Assembly (NCBI GenBank): GCA_910585605.1
Contig: CAJUFL010000018.1
Coordinates: 1 to 62,073 of the forward strand
DNA length: 62,073 nucleotides
Source: an uncultured Lachnospiraceae bacterium
Lineage (GTDB): Bacteria > Bacillota > Clostridia > Lachnospirales > Lachnospiraceae
Direction of reading: 5' to 3'
Made by a program: the position numbers and the translations under genes. Below the pieces are notes generated by a model. The model was not told the DNA's origin. It saw only the letters and a program-made list of their open reading frames with translations, and searched no databases. Below, piece after piece: positions 27,875 to 37,559 of the stretch. Numbering within the stretch: position 1 is the first letter of the stretch; the number at the start of each line of letters is the position of its first letter.

Positions 27875-28054
27875 TTATACAAAACGATTGAGTTCTTCAT
27901 TGTATGCATAGTCAATAGAGGATAATTTTTCGGTGAGCTCAGACTGCTGTAGTTCCAGATCAGCGCAGAGTTCACCAAGATTTTTATATTTATCCCGTAA
28001 TTTTGTATTGATATAACTTAAGAGTATTATTGGATCATTTGGTATAGCTGCCAT
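27875..28054 (-). CDS. DUF4250 small protein
   Basis: Protein of 59 residues, transcribed opposite to its neighbours. The N-terminus MAAIPNDPIILLSYINTKLRDKY matches, in short pieces such as PNDP and LLSYINTKLRD, the DUF4250 family of unknown function. The start has AAAAGGAGATG upstream on the minus strand. Its stop is a few bases beyond the stop of the convergent patatin gene. Confidence 0.85.
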   Translation of the reverse strand: MAAIPNDPIILLSYINTKLRDKYKNLGELCADLELQQSELTEKLSSIDYAYNEELNRFV

Positions 28055-28181
28055 AACTGATCATCTCCTTTTAATATAGTGGTATACTTTTATTTAATAT
28101 AATATGGGATATAATGTCAAGAAAAATACAGTGATGTTAAATCATTTGTGAAAAAGAACGAAAATGCGGAAGGGACAGGGT

Positions 28182-29810
28182 ATGCGTAAAGACAAAAAGA
28201 ATCGGATGGATGAGACAGAAAAAAACATTCACCTCAAAGAAAAGATAGATCAGGATATAAAACAATACGAAATACATAAAGAACAATTTAACGAAAAGAC
28301 AGAAACGGTTAAAAAGCATATAGAGGAAAAGACCATTAAGAATGTAAGAAGGAATACATACAGCTTTAAGCGGCTTTTGCATGCAGCGTTTAATCTAAGT
28401 GCAGATCAGGCAGAGTATGATGAGATTGATGACAGGATTGAATCGGGAGTGGTGCTTCGGGGAACCAATATGTGTATTCTGATTCTTGCTATTTTTATTG
28501 CATCCGTGGGACTGAATATGAATTCTACCGCAGTTATCATTGGTGCAATGCTGGTTTCCCCTTTAATGGGACCTATTATGGGAATTGGTTTTTCTATTGC
28601 TATTTATGATACAAATTTATTGAAGCGTTCTGCAACGATTCTTTTATTTGAGGTGATGGTTGCACTTGCAACATCTACAGTTTATTTTTCATTGACACCG
28701 ATTACAACAGCCAGTGCAGAATTGCTTGCGAGAACCAGTCCCAATGCATGGGATGTGATCATAGCGGTATGCGGCGGGCTTGCCGGTATGATCGGTACAA
28801 CGAGAAAAGAAAAGTCCAACATTCTGCCTGGAGTGGCAATTGCGACGGCTTTAATGCCGCCCCTTTGCACGGCAGGATATGGGCTTGCCATGGGCAATCT
28901 CCGGTATTTTGCCGGAGCTATGTATCTGTTTTGCATAAACGGAGTATTTATAGCCATTTCTACGATGCTGATCACTGTGTTTTTACGTCTGCCTTCTAAG
29001 AATACAGCAAATGAAGAAACGAAAAAGCAGATCGCCAAAAGAGTAATATTGGTGGCTGTGGTAGCAATCGTGCCGTCGGTGTTTCTCGGTGCGGATATTG
29101 TGAGGGATTCCGTTTTTGAAAATAATGTGAATAGTTTTGTGGAGAAGGAATTTCAGTTTGATAATACCCAGGTAGTAAAATATAACGTGGATAGTGAGAA
29201 AAAAGAGTTAAAGGTTGCGGTGATTGGAACAACACTGAGTCAGGATACGATAGCAAACCTTAATAAAAGTATGAAGGATTACCACATAGAAAGTCTGGCA
29301 TTGCGGATTCAGCAGACAGAGGTAAAAGCAGGGATTACAACAGATGAGCTGGAGGCTTATGTAAAAAATGAAACCAGCCAGCTTTCGGCAGAAAATGAAG
29401 CGGATTATCAGGAACTTCAAAGTCAGCTGATTGCGGCACGTTCGGAACTATCAGCCTATAAGGAAAAAGAGGTGGATGTTTTGTCATTGCAGGAAGAATT
29501 GAAGGTGTTGTATTCCGCTATAACAAAGATACAGATAGGATATCTGAATAGCGAAGATATGGAGCGGATGACCGTTATCCTACAAGTGGCAAATGAATTG
29601 ACGGATGAGGAAGTAAAAAGGATTGGAAACTGGATGGAAAAACGTCTGGAGACAGAAAATATTGTGGTATACCAGAGTTTGGAAGGCATTCTTTATCCAA
29701 TGGGAAGCAGGGGGAAAGGGGATGAAAATGCGGAGGATAAAGAATTAAACGAAGTGAATGATAAAGAAAAGGCTGACCAGTCTGATGATAAAAAAGAACA
29801 AACAGAATGA
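28182..29810 (+). CDS. DUF389 family membrane protein
   Basis: Protein of 542 residues, 548 if the earlier ATG at 28164 is used. A charged N-terminus of about 90 residues, then six membrane helices holding the family motif MNSTAVIIGAMLVSPLMGPI and the second one GTTRKEKSNILPGVAIATAL, then a cytoplasmic or external part with a coiled coil (about 400-450) and a highly acidic, Lys-rich tail. Function of DUF389 is not established. The preferred start, ATG 28182, follows GGAAGGGACAGGG. Confidence 0.87.
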   Translation: MRKDKKNRMDETEKNIHLKEKIDQDIKQYEIHKEQFNEKTETVKKHIEEKTIKNVRRNTYSFKRLLHAAFNLSADQAEYDEIDDRIESGVVLRGTNMCILILAIFIASVGLNMNSTAVIIGAMLVSPLMGPIMGIGFSIAIYDTNLLKRSATILLFEVMVALATSTVYFSLTPITTASAELLARTSPNAWDVIIAVCGGLAGMIGTTRKEKSNILPGVAIATALMPPLCTAGYGLAMGNLRYFAGAMYLFCINGVFIAISTMLITVFLRLPSKNTANEETKKQIAKRVILVAVVAIVPSVFLGADIVRDSVFENNVNSFVEKEFQFDNTQVVKYNVDSEKKELKVAVIGTTLSQDTIANLNKSMKDYHIESLALRIQQTEVKAGITTDELEAYVKNETSQLSAENEADYQELQSQLIAARSELSAYKEKEVDVLSLQEELKVLYSAITKIQIGYLNSEDMERMTVILQVANELTDEEVKRIGNWMEKRLETENIVVYQSLEGILYPMGSRGKGDENAEDKELNEVNDKEKADQSDDKKEQTE

Positions 29811-29866
29811 TGCGGTTTTTAACTTTAAAAAGATGTTTATAATGAATATGAGTGAAGGAGGATAAG

Positions 29867-31114
29867 ATGATGGAAATGCAGCAGTTTGAAGGATATGCAT
29901 ATGTAGAGGGAGGCGTTTGTGCAGCAAAGGGATTTCAAGCAAATGGGTTACATTGCGGGCTTATTGAAAATAAAGATAAAAATGATCTTGCTTTAGTGGT
30001 CAGCGACAGTATCTGTAACACAGCGGCAGTATATACTACGAATAAAGTAAAGGGTGCACCGATTATCGTGACCCAAAAACATCTTGAAGAAGCAAAGGGA
30101 AAGGCACGGGCAGTAATCGTCAATTCAAAGAATGCCAATACCTGTAATGCAGACGGAGAACAAAAAGCACAGAAAATGACAGAGCTTGCAGCACAGGAAT
30201 TGGGGATTTCTGCCGATCTGGTACTTGTGGCTTCTACTGGAGTAATTGGAGTGGTTCTGCCGATTGAACCGATTGAAAATCACATAAAAGAGCTGGCGGA
30301 TGGGCTCTCCTATAATGGAAATGCCAAGGCAGTCAATGCAATTATGACAACGGATACCGTACCAAAGGAAGCGGCAGTAAAATTCATGATTGGAGGGACA
30401 ACCTGTACTTTAGGGGGAATGGCAAAGGGAAGCGGCATGATTCATCCTAATATGGCAACCACCCTTAATTTTGTGACGACAGATGTTAATATTTCTACTT
30501 CTCTGATACAAAAAGCACTCTCGGAGGTCACAAAGATTACTTATAATTGTTTAAGCATTGACGGTGACACCTCTACTAATGATATGGTCTGTGTGATGGC
30601 AAACGGTATGGCAGGAAATGCCAGGATTACGGAGGAAGATACTGATTACGAGGTGTTTAAACAGGCACTTTATATTGTTATGATGAATATGACCAGAATG
30701 CTTGCAAAAGATGGGGAAGGTGCAACAAAACTAATTGAATGTACCGTTTCAGAGGCAGAAAATCTGGATACTGCCATTACCGTGGCAAAAAGTGTGATTC
30801 ATTCCTCGTTATTTAAGTGTGCAGTTTTTGGAGAAGATGCTAACTGGGGCAGGATTTTATGTGCAATGGGCTATGCTGAGGCTGATTTTGATATCAATAA
30901 AGTAAATGTAGATCTGGCATCTTCAAAAGGAGTGCTTCCAGTATGCAGAAATGGTGCAGGTGTCGCATTTTCGGAAGAATTTGCAAAGGAGGTTCTTGCA
31001 GAAGATGAAATATTTGTAAATATTTCCCTTCAGGCGGGCGATGCGGAGGCTAAAGCATGGGGCTGTGATCTGACTTATGATTATGTGAAAATTAATGGGG
31101 ATTATCGTTCCTAA
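29867..31114 (+). CDS. argJ: bifunctional glutamate N-acetyltransferase / amino-acid acetyltransferase
   Basis: Makes N-acetylglutamate and transfers the acetyl group from acetylornithine, closing the cyclic arginine pathway. The self-cleavage site lies in KGSGMIHPNMATTLNF, where the first Thr after the Ala becomes the N-terminal nucleophile of the beta chain; CSID-like and NDMV pieces (LSIDGDTSTNDMV) are also typical. Length of 415 residues is normal. ATG 29867 has AAGGAGG upstream. Other arg genes are absent from this window, so it stands apart from the usual argCJBD order. Confidence 0.95.
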   Translation: MMEMQQFEGYAYVEGGVCAAKGFQANGLHCGLIENKDKNDLALVVSDSICNTAAVYTTNKVKGAPIIVTQKHLEEAKGKARAVIVNSKNANTCNADGEQKAQKMTELAAQELGISADLVLVASTGVIGVVLPIEPIENHIKELADGLSYNGNAKAVNAIMTTDTVPKEAAVKFMIGGTTCTLGGMAKGSGMIHPNMATTLNFVTTDVNISTSLIQKALSEVTKITYNCLSIDGDTSTNDMVCVMANGMAGNARITEEDTDYEVFKQALYIVMMNMTRMLAKDGEGATKLIECTVSEAENLDTAITVAKSVIHSSLFKCAVFGEDANWGRILCAMGYAEADFDINKVNVDLASSKGVLPVCRNGAGVAFSEEFAKEVLAEDEIFVNISLQAGDAEAKAWGCDLTYDYVKINGDYRS

Positions 31115-31120
31115 TACGTT

Positions 31121-31220
31121 GACACTAATTTCTCTGATAGGACTATTTCCTAAGTCTCAGTGTAGCCGCCGCTATGCCTGTGTTTGTGGAGTGGTTACTC
31201 TCAGAAAAATTTTTTACCAA
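31121..31220 (+). other. hairpin-rich intergenic stretch after argJ
   Basis: Nested pairings ACACT/AGTGT, CTGA/TCAG and GACT/AGTC form one long arm (about 31124-31166), followed by a GAGT-GGTT-ACTC hairpin (about 31190-31201) and a run of A and T. It may serve as the argJ terminator. The rest of the 231 bp before pepD is AT-rich and holds no gene that I can support. Confidence 0.35.
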
Positions 31221-31346
31221 AAGGAATCAATTATTTAATAAACGATGTACTAGTAAAGCAATTTTGTATAAAAAAGAAATATATTAGTAGACTAAAAACA
31301 AGAGAGATTGATGTTGTTATAATAAAAAAGAAACAGGAGGTTGATT

Positions 31347-32843
31347 ATGGGAGTGTTATCTGATCTGGAACCGGCAAGAGTATTTTATTATTTTGAAGAG
31401 ATTTGTAAAATTCCCCATGGTTCTTATCACGAGCGTGCAATCAGTGATTATCTGACAGATTTTGCAAAGGAACATGGATTTCAGGTATATCAGGATCATT
31501 TATATAATGTGGTTATGCTTGTTCCGGCAAGTGACGGCTATGAACAGGAGGAACCGGTTATTTTGCAGGGTCATATGGATATGGTCTGTGAAAAAAGTGC
31601 AGATGCATCCATTGATATGGAAAAAGAAGGGCTTACACTTATGGTGGAGGGAGATTATGTATCGGCAAAGGACACTACACTGGGAGGAGATGATGGAATA
31701 GCCCTTGCCTATATGCTTGCAATTGCGGAGAGTAAGGACATTGCGCATCCACCGCTTGAACTGGTATTTACAGTGTCGGAAGAAGTAGGAATGGAGGGAG
31801 CCAGCGGTATTAATCTGTCCATGTTAAAGGGGCATCGTATGCTGAATTTAGACTCTGAGGAGGAAGGAGTTTTTCTAAGCAGCTGTGCAGGTGGTCTGTC
31901 TACCTGTTCCAGACTGCCTGTTGAATGGGAGAAATCACCGGAGGTACTCTGGTACGAAATATCCGTATCAGGACTGCTGGGAGGGCATTCCGGCTGTGAG
32001 ATAGATAAGGGGCGGGCAAATGCAAATAAGATATTGGGCAGAATCCTTTATGAATTAAAGTGCAGGGTACATTTTTACCTGACTGGAATAGAAGGAGGGA
32101 AAAAGGAAAATGCGATTCCTTTGCAGGCATCAGCGGTTCTTGGCATGACAGAGGAAGAAGCAATAACAGCAAAGGAAACGGTTAAGGAATTAAATGAGGT
32201 ATTAAAAGTGGAATATGGCAGATCCGATGCGGGAATTACACTGGGCATGAAGTCGTTGCCGTTGGAAAAAGCAGGCGGACAGGGAAAGGAAGCAGTTCCT
32301 CAGAAGGTATTGCAGCGAAGGCAGGTACTTGACAGAGTAAGCCTTTCTAAAGTCATTACCCTTCTTATGACTTTGCCGGATGGCGTTCAGGGAATGAGCA
32401 TGTCAGTACCCGGACTGGTGGAAACCTCTTTAAATCTAGGTATTATGAGACTTACGGAAGAATGTCTGATCATGCAGCATGCGGTTCGGAGCAGTGTTAC
32501 GACGAAGAAACATTACGTAGCTGCCCAGGTGGAGAGTCTGGTAAGTGAGCTTGGTGGTAAAGTGGAGAGGAAAGGTGAATATCCTGCGTGGGAGTACAAG
32601 GAAGAATCGGTGGTACGTCCTAAGATTATTTCACTTTATGAAAAAATGTACGGAAAAGAAGCAGTTGTTGAGGGGATTCATGCAGGCTTGGAATGTGGTC
32701 TGCTGGCAGGCAAGATAAAAGATTTAGATTGTATCGCCATGGGACCGGATATACTGGATATTCATACCACAGCAGAAAGATTGAGTATTTCTTCTACGAA
32801 GCGTGTATATGAATTTTTGCTAGCATTTTTAAGACAAAAGTAG
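31347..32843 (+). CDS. pepD: aminoacyl-histidine dipeptidase (PepD-type, M20)
   Basis: Zinc dipeptidase of 498 residues that splits Xaa-His and related dipeptides in the cytoplasm. Metal and catalytic pieces are LQGHMDMVCEK (H and D), TLGGDDGIALAYMLA (the bridging Asp), VSEEVGMEGA (catalytic Glu pair), LDSEEEG and, near the end, EGIHAGLECGLL (the last His). ATG 31347 has CAGGAGG before it. It is probably monocistronic or read with ispF downstream. Confidence 0.92.
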   Translation: MGVLSDLEPARVFYYFEEICKIPHGSYHERAISDYLTDFAKEHGFQVYQDHLYNVVMLVPASDGYEQEEPVILQGHMDMVCEKSADASIDMEKEGLTLMVEGDYVSAKDTTLGGDDGIALAYMLAIAESKDIAHPPLELVFTVSEEVGMEGASGINLSMLKGHRMLNLDSEEEGVFLSSCAGGLSTCSRLPVEWEKSPEVLWYEISVSGLLGGHSGCEIDKGRANANKILGRILYELKCRVHFYLTGIEGGKKENAIPLQASAVLGMTEEEAITAKETVKELNEVLKVEYGRSDAGITLGMKSLPLEKAGGQGKEAVPQKVLQRRQVLDRVSLSKVITLLMTLPDGVQGMSMSVPGLVETSLNLGIMRLTEECLIMQHAVRSSVTTKKHYVAAQVESLVSELGGKVERKGEYPAWEYKEESVVRPKIISLYEKMYGKEAVVEGIHAGLECGLLAGKIKDLDCIAMGPDILDIHTTAERLSISSTKRVYEFLLAFLRQK

Positions 32844-32913
32844 TGGTGACTGTACAGTATATGAGACGACCGGTATCTGTTACCGGATTAGATGAAGAAG
32901 AGGAGAATAGAAG

Positions 32914-33465
32914 ATGCGGGTAGGAATGGGATATGATGTGCACAAATTGACAGAGGGAAGAAAGCTGATACTGGGAGGAGTCAATATACCGTATGAAAAG
33001 GGATTGTTGGGACATTCGGATGCGGATGTTTTAACACATGCCGTTATGGATGCCCTTCTTGGTGCAGCTGCATTAGGAGATATTGGGCGGCATTTTCCTG
33101 ATACGGATGAGGCGTATAAAGGAGCCAACAGTATTGAACTGCTTCGTCATGTGAAGAAGCTGTTGGATGAGAAGCAGTATATCATAGGAAATATTGATGC
33201 TACCATAATCGCACAGCGGCCGAAGCTGGCGGCATTTATTCCTGATATGGTGACCACCATGGCCGAAGCTTTGGGATTGCAGGAAAATCAGGTGAATATT
33301 AAGGCAACGACAGAAGAAGGATTAGGATTTACCGGAGCTGGAGAAGGAATCAGTTCTCAGGCAGTTTGTCTCTTAGAAACTGTAGCGAATTATAATTATG
33401 ATGACAGGATGGGAGAAACCGTAAAAGACTGTGAGGGATGCAGCGGATGTCGGATGATGTCCTAG
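32914..33465 (+). CDS. ispF: 2-C-methyl-D-erythritol 2,4-cyclodiphosphate synthase
   Basis: Forms the cyclic diphosphate in the non-mevalonate isoprenoid pathway. The zinc ligands are in GMGYDVHKL (Asp and His) and GHSDADVLTHA (His), and the substrate loop GDIGRHFPDTD is intact; GEGISSQAVCLLE ends the core fold. The usual chain is about 157 residues. This one has 183 and carries an additional tail of about 22 residues with CEGCSGC and a final Cys-containing RMMS end region. The start is confirmed by the family N-terminus MRVGMGYD. It is followed by a GNAT gene. Confidence 0.95.
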   Translation: MRVGMGYDVHKLTEGRKLILGGVNIPYEKGLLGHSDADVLTHAVMDALLGAAALGDIGRHFPDTDEAYKGANSIELLRHVKKLLDEKQYIIGNIDATIIAQRPKLAAFIPDMVTTMAEALGLQENQVNIKATTEEGLGFTGAGEGISSQAVCLLETVANYNYDDRMGETVKDCEGCSGCRMMS

Positions 33466-33531
33466 GGCAGGAGGATATTTGTTGCCTTATATATGTCCGG
33501 TAGATAATGAAAGGTGTTAAAGGAGTGTCAA

Positions 33532-34689
33532 TTGGAACAGGTGGATAATCAGAAGTGTATTGATAAAATCTGTACAGATGATGACAGGAAGCGGGAAGAA
33601 TTATTTTTAAGGGAATTGTGGCGAGAATGTTTTGATGATCCCAAAACCTATGAGGATTTCTATTTTACAAGAGTATATGGAAAGAATACCGTGTATGCAA
33701 TAAAAGGCAGAGGAATGATTCATTTGAACCCATATATCTGCAAGATATGTGGCAGGGAAAAAAAGCTGCACTATATTGTGGGTGTAGGAACGCATTTTTC
33801 CCAGAGAAGAAAGGGGATTATGCGGCAGCTGTTAAGACGGGCATTTATGGATATGTATGAAAACAGGGAGCCTTTTACATATTTAATGCCGGCTGATGTA
33901 AGATATTATGAGCCTTTTGGTTTTTCCAGTATCAGTGAAAGAACGGAGATAACGCTGGAAAGGGATAGAAAGCAGCCGGATCGGTTAGCGTCTGGTGAGG
34001 AAGGTATGGGGAAGCAGGATATCCTTTATATGGAATATAAGAAATTGCAAAACATCTTAAATCCGAAGGAGCAGAAACAGCTGTATGATAAAATTGATTA
34101 TTTGCTGGAAATAAAGTACCATGTTTTTGCAAAGCATGATGCGGATTATTTTGAACTGCTTGCAGAGGAAAAGACATGTCAGAACGGAGATGTTGTATTT
34201 TGTTTTGAAGGGTATTTTGATATCGATAATTTATTGGGATTTTTCGCATATAGTATGGAAGAGGCGGAAACTTATATAGAACAGAATGTGTTTGATGACA
34301 ATATTTTTTCGGAACAGATATATGCTGTCATAAGCAGATATATCCAGACGGCAGACAGAATCCGGGTAATAGAGAGATTTCCGTTTATGGTAAGGATTAT
34401 CGATGTATTGGAATGTATTAAGCTGTATCCGGAAAGTTTTTATTCCTATGCACTGGAGAAAAAAAGGATTCAGATTTTGGATGACGAGATTTTTGAAAAT
34501 AATGGGATATATTCGTTTTATCTAAAGGAAAATCAGGTTTTTGTACAAAAACGGTTGATTTTGAATCCGGATAAGACAGCAGACAGAGGCTGTGAGGAGT
34601 GGGATATACGAATGACGATAGCAGAACTTACAGACAGACTTTTTGGCGATTTAGAAAAAGACAGGATATTTTTTGCGGAAATTGTCTAA
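33532..34689 (+). CDS. GNAT acetyltransferase, Eis-like
   Basis: Protein of 385 residues with an N-terminal GNAT domain, including the acetyl-CoA loop YIVGVGTHFSQRRKGIMRQLL in pieces (V-G-V-G-T, then QRRKGIM), and the FTYLMPADVRYYEPFGF stretch typical of Eis/YokD-like proteins, followed by a second domain. Its target is unknown. The TTG start at 33532 has AAAGGAG at 33519-33525; an earlier in-frame GTG lies before that site. Confidence 0.8.
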   Translation: MEQVDNQKCIDKICTDDDRKREELFLRELWRECFDDPKTYEDFYFTRVYGKNTVYAIKGRGMIHLNPYICKICGREKKLHYIVGVGTHFSQRRKGIMRQLLRRAFMDMYENREPFTYLMPADVRYYEPFGFSSISERTEITLERDRKQPDRLASGEEGMGKQDILYMEYKKLQNILNPKEQKQLYDKIDYLLEIKYHVFAKHDADYFELLAEEKTCQNGDVVFCFEGYFDIDNLLGFFAYSMEEAETYIEQNVFDDNIFSEQIYAVISRYIQTADRIRVIERFPFMVRIIDVLECIKLYPESFYSYALEKKRIQILDDEIFENNGIYSFYLKENQVFVQKRLILNPDKTADRGCEEWDIRMTIAELTDRLFGDLEKDRIFFAEIV

Positions 34690-34719
34690 GGAAAGCTGCC
34701 GAGGAAAAATGGATTTTCA

Positions 34720-34748
34720 TTGACAAACAGTATCGTTAAAAATATACT
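34720..34748 (+). promoter_or_regulatory. sigma-A type promoter before cysS
   Basis: TTGACA (34720-34725), a 17-bp spacer and TATACT (34743-34748). The ATG of cysS is about 75 nt downstream, too short for a T-box leader. Confidence 0.8.
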
Positions 34749-34821
34749 AATATGTGTCCAATAAGAAAATAGAGCTTCTTCTTTGGCGGGAAAAAGGAAG
34801 AACTGGGAAGGAATAAAAATT

Positions 34822-36228
34822 ATGAAGATTTATAATACAATGACAAGAAAAAAAGAGGATTTTGTCCCGATCCGTGAGAATAAAGTGGGGATTTATGTGT
34901 GCGGTCCCACGGTATATGATTATATTCATATGGGAAATGCCAGACCGATGATAGTGTTTGATACGCTTAGAAGATATTTGATGTATAAGGGATATGATGT
35001 AAATTATGTATCCAATTTTACTGATGTGGATGATAAGATTATCAAACGTGCAATGGAGGAGGGGGTACCCTCCGTGGAGATTTCCGAGCGTTATATTGAA
35101 GAAGTGAAAAAGGATATGAAGGCTTTGAATGTAATGGAGGCGACGACGCATCCCAAGGCGACGGAAGAGATTCCGGATATGATTGATATGATAAAAGTAC
35201 TGATAGAAAAAGGGCATGCCTATGAAGTGAACGGTACTGTGTATTTTCGAACGAGAAGTTTTCCGGGTTATGGAAAGCTTTCTAAGAAAAATATTGATGA
35301 TTTAGAGGCAGGACACAGAGATATCAAGGTGGCTGGGGAGGAAGAAAAGGAAGATTTTCTGGATTTTGTACTCTGGAAACCAAAGAAGGAGGGAGAGCCA
35401 TCATGGGAATCTCCCTGGGGAGAGGGCAGACCGGGCTGGCATTTGGAGTGTTCTGTTATGTCAAAGAAGTATATCGGAGATATTATTGATATTCATGCGG
35501 GTGGTGAGGATTTGATATTTCCTCATCATGAAAATGAGATCGCTCAGAGTGAGGCAGCAAATGATGTAGAATTTGCAAGATATTGGATGCACAACGGATT
35601 TTTGAAGATTGATGGAGAGAAGATGTCAAAATCTCTGGGCAACTTTTTTACAATACGTGATATCGGGAAAAAATATCCGTTACAGGTTATTCGCTTTTTT
35701 ATATTGAGTGCCCACTACAGAAGTCCTCTTAATTTTGCAGATACTTTAGTGGAGTCTTCAAAATCTTCGCTGGAACGGATTTTAAATGCCATGTCAAAGT
35801 TAAAGGACGCTATGGATTATGCGGAAGAAAAAGAGGTATCTGCCAAGGAGAAAGAACTGCTCGAAAAGATTGAAGAGTATGTGACAAAATATGAGGCGGC
35901 AATGGAAGATGATCTGAACACTGCGGATGCAATTTCTGTTATCTTTGAGATGGTAAAGTTTGCTAACAGCAGTATTTCTTCTGCCAATGCGAAAATAGTG
36001 GTAGAAAGAATGTATGCCGTTATCGGAAAGCTTTGTGATATTCTTGGTATTATCACGGAGACAGAGACCGAAATATTGGATAGTGAAATTGAAGCGTTGA
36101 TCCAAGAAAGACAGGCAGCCCGAAAGGCAAAGAATTTTGCCAGGGCAGATGAAATCCGTGATGTACTTGCCGGTCAGGGCATTATATTGGAGGATACCAG
36201 AGAGGGTGTAAAGTGGAAGAGAGCTTAG
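34822..36228 (+). CDS. cysS: cysteinyl-tRNA synthetase
   Basis: Charges tRNA-Cys. The first zinc ligand and HIGH-type signature are in VCGPTVYDYIHMGNARP; the second signature is KMSKSLGNF, and the remaining zinc ligands fall around GWHLECSVM and HHENE. Length of 468 residues is standard. ATG 34822 agrees with the family start. It overlaps mrnC by 16 bp and is expressed from the promoter at 34720. Confidence 0.97.
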   Translation: MKIYNTMTRKKEDFVPIRENKVGIYVCGPTVYDYIHMGNARPMIVFDTLRRYLMYKGYDVNYVSNFTDVDDKIIKRAMEEGVPSVEISERYIEEVKKDMKALNVMEATTHPKATEEIPDMIDMIKVLIEKGHAYEVNGTVYFRTRSFPGYGKLSKKNIDDLEAGHRDIKVAGEEEKEDFLDFVLWKPKKEGEPSWESPWGEGRPGWHLECSVMSKKYIGDIIDIHAGGEDLIFPHHENEIAQSEAANDVEFARYWMHNGFLKIDGEKMSKSLGNFFTIRDIGKKYPLQVIRFFILSAHYRSPLNFADTLVESSKSSLERILNAMSKLKDAMDYAEEKEVSAKEKELLEKIEEYVTKYEAAMEDDLNTADAISVIFEMVKFANSSISSANAKIVVERMYAVIGKLCDILGIITETETEILDSEIEALIQERQAARKAKNFARADEIRDVLAGQGIILEDTREGVKWKRA

Positions 36229-36641
36229 ATTATTTTCAGTACTTCAAAGAAAATTTCCGGGTGAAACACGGAAATCCGGAGACGTATTCCCCGCTGGCAC
36301 TTGCTTATATCGGAGACAGCGTTTTTGATATCATGGTGAGGACTATCGAGGTAAGTAAAGTAAATAAACAGGTAAATAAATATCATAAAGATGTAAGCAA
36401 GATTGTGTGTGCTACGGCTCAGGCAAAAATGATACTGGCTATTTATGAAGAATTGACAGAAGAAGAGCGTGCAGTATATAAGAGGGGAAGGAATGCCAAT
36501 TCTTATACCAAGGCAAAGAATGCTTCCAGAACAGATTACCGGAATGCTACCGGTTTTGAAGCATTATTAGGATATCTATACATGAAAGAGGATTTTGAAA
36601 GGCTTACAGATGTTGTGAAAATGGCTTTGGAGAGCTTATAA
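36213..36641 (+). CDS. mrnC: mini-ribonuclease III
   Basis: Small RNase III-like enzyme of 142 residues without a double-stranded RNA-binding domain; it trims 23S rRNA precursor ends in Firmicutes. The catalytic core is seen in LALAYIGDSVFDIMVR and ATGFEALLGYLY. It begins with GTG inside cysS, coupling translation, and lies 21 bp before rlmB, as in Bacillus. Confidence 0.93.
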   Translation: MEESLDYFQYFKENFRVKHGNPETYSPLALAYIGDSVFDIMVRTIEVSKVNKQVNKYHKDVSKIVCATAQAKMILAIYEELTEEERAVYKRGRNANSYTKAKNASRTDYRNATGFEALLGYLYMKEDFERLTDVVKMALESL

Positions 36642-36662
36642 ACGGAAAGGAAAAAGAAAAAT

Positions 36663-37409
36663 ATGCGATATGAGGAATATACGATAGAGGGAAGAAATGC
36701 GGTAACAGAAGCATTCCGTTCAGGAAAAACGATAGATAAATTATACGTACTGGATGGGTGTCATGATGGGGCTGTCAATACGATTAAGTCTCTGGCACGA
36801 AAGCAGGATACAATTGTAAATTATGTAACGAAAGAACGTCTTGACCAGATGTCATCCACTGGCAAGCATCAGGGTGTCATTGCAAAAGCTGCGGCTTATG
36901 AGTACGCGGAGGTAGATGATATTTTACGTATTGCAAAGGATAAGGCGGAAGCACCTTTTCTCTTTTTATTGGATGAGATTGAAGATCCTCATAATCTGGG
37001 AGCCATTATCAGGACTGCCAATCTTTGTGGTGCACATGGAGTCATCATTCCGAAACGCCGGGCTGTAGGGCTTACTGCCACGGTAGTGAAAGCTTCGGCA
37101 GGAGCCATTAATTATACACCGGTGGCAAAGGTGACCAATCTTACGAAAACGATTGACGATTTAAAAGAAAAAGGGATTTGGTTTGTCTGTGCAGATATGG
37201 ACGGGGAGGTAATGTATCGGCAGAATCTCACAGGTCCGATTGGAATGGTGATTGGAAATGAAGGAAGCGGAGTCAGCCGTCTGGTAAAGGAGAAATGTGA
37301 CTATACGGCATCTATTCCTATGAAGGGAGATATAGATTCTCTGAATGCATCTGTAGCAGCGGGGGTACTGGCATATGAGATTGTCAGACAGCGGTTGAGT
37401 GGAAAATAG
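36663..37409 (+). CDS. rlmB: 23S rRNA (guanosine-2'-O-)-methyltransferase
   Basis: SPOUT methylase of 248 residues that modifies a guanosine in 23S rRNA. The N-terminal substrate-binding domain starts with IEGRNAVTEAF, then the knot motifs LLDEIEDPHNLGAIIRTA, GNEGSGVS and IPMKGDIDSLNASVAAGVLAYE. It is the last gene of the conserved cysS-mrnC-rlmB unit; in many Firmicutes sigH follows directly, but here an 11.9-kb insert separates them. Confidence 0.95.
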   Translation: MRYEEYTIEGRNAVTEAFRSGKTIDKLYVLDGCHDGAVNTIKSLARKQDTIVNYVTKERLDQMSSTGKHQGVIAKAAAYEYAEVDDILRIAKDKAEAPFLFLLDEIEDPHNLGAIIRTANLCGAHGVIIPKRRAVGLTATVVKASAGAINYTPVAKVTNLTKTIDDLKEKGIWFVCADMDGEVMYRQNLTGPIGMVIGNEGSGVSRLVKEKCDYTASIPMKGDIDSLNASVAAGVLAYEIVRQRLSGK

Positions 37410-37559
37410 ATCATATGATCAGAAAGCTTTTTAGAAAATTAGTTCCGATTTGCCATTGTTCGCTTATTATTATGGCTAAATGCATTATATACTTCATATA
37501 TAATCAATGATGACTTGTTCATTACAGCGTTATAATTGATATTTTTGGTCTTTGAGGTA

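Noticed and set aside
31121..31220. Known riboswitch upstream of pepD
   Set aside because: Hairpins are present, but no conserved core of a known class was recognised; a terminator for argJ is the simpler reading.
34749..34821. T-box leader of cysS
   Set aside because: The distance from the promoter to the ATG is only about 75 nt and no T-box sequence or antiterminator is visible.
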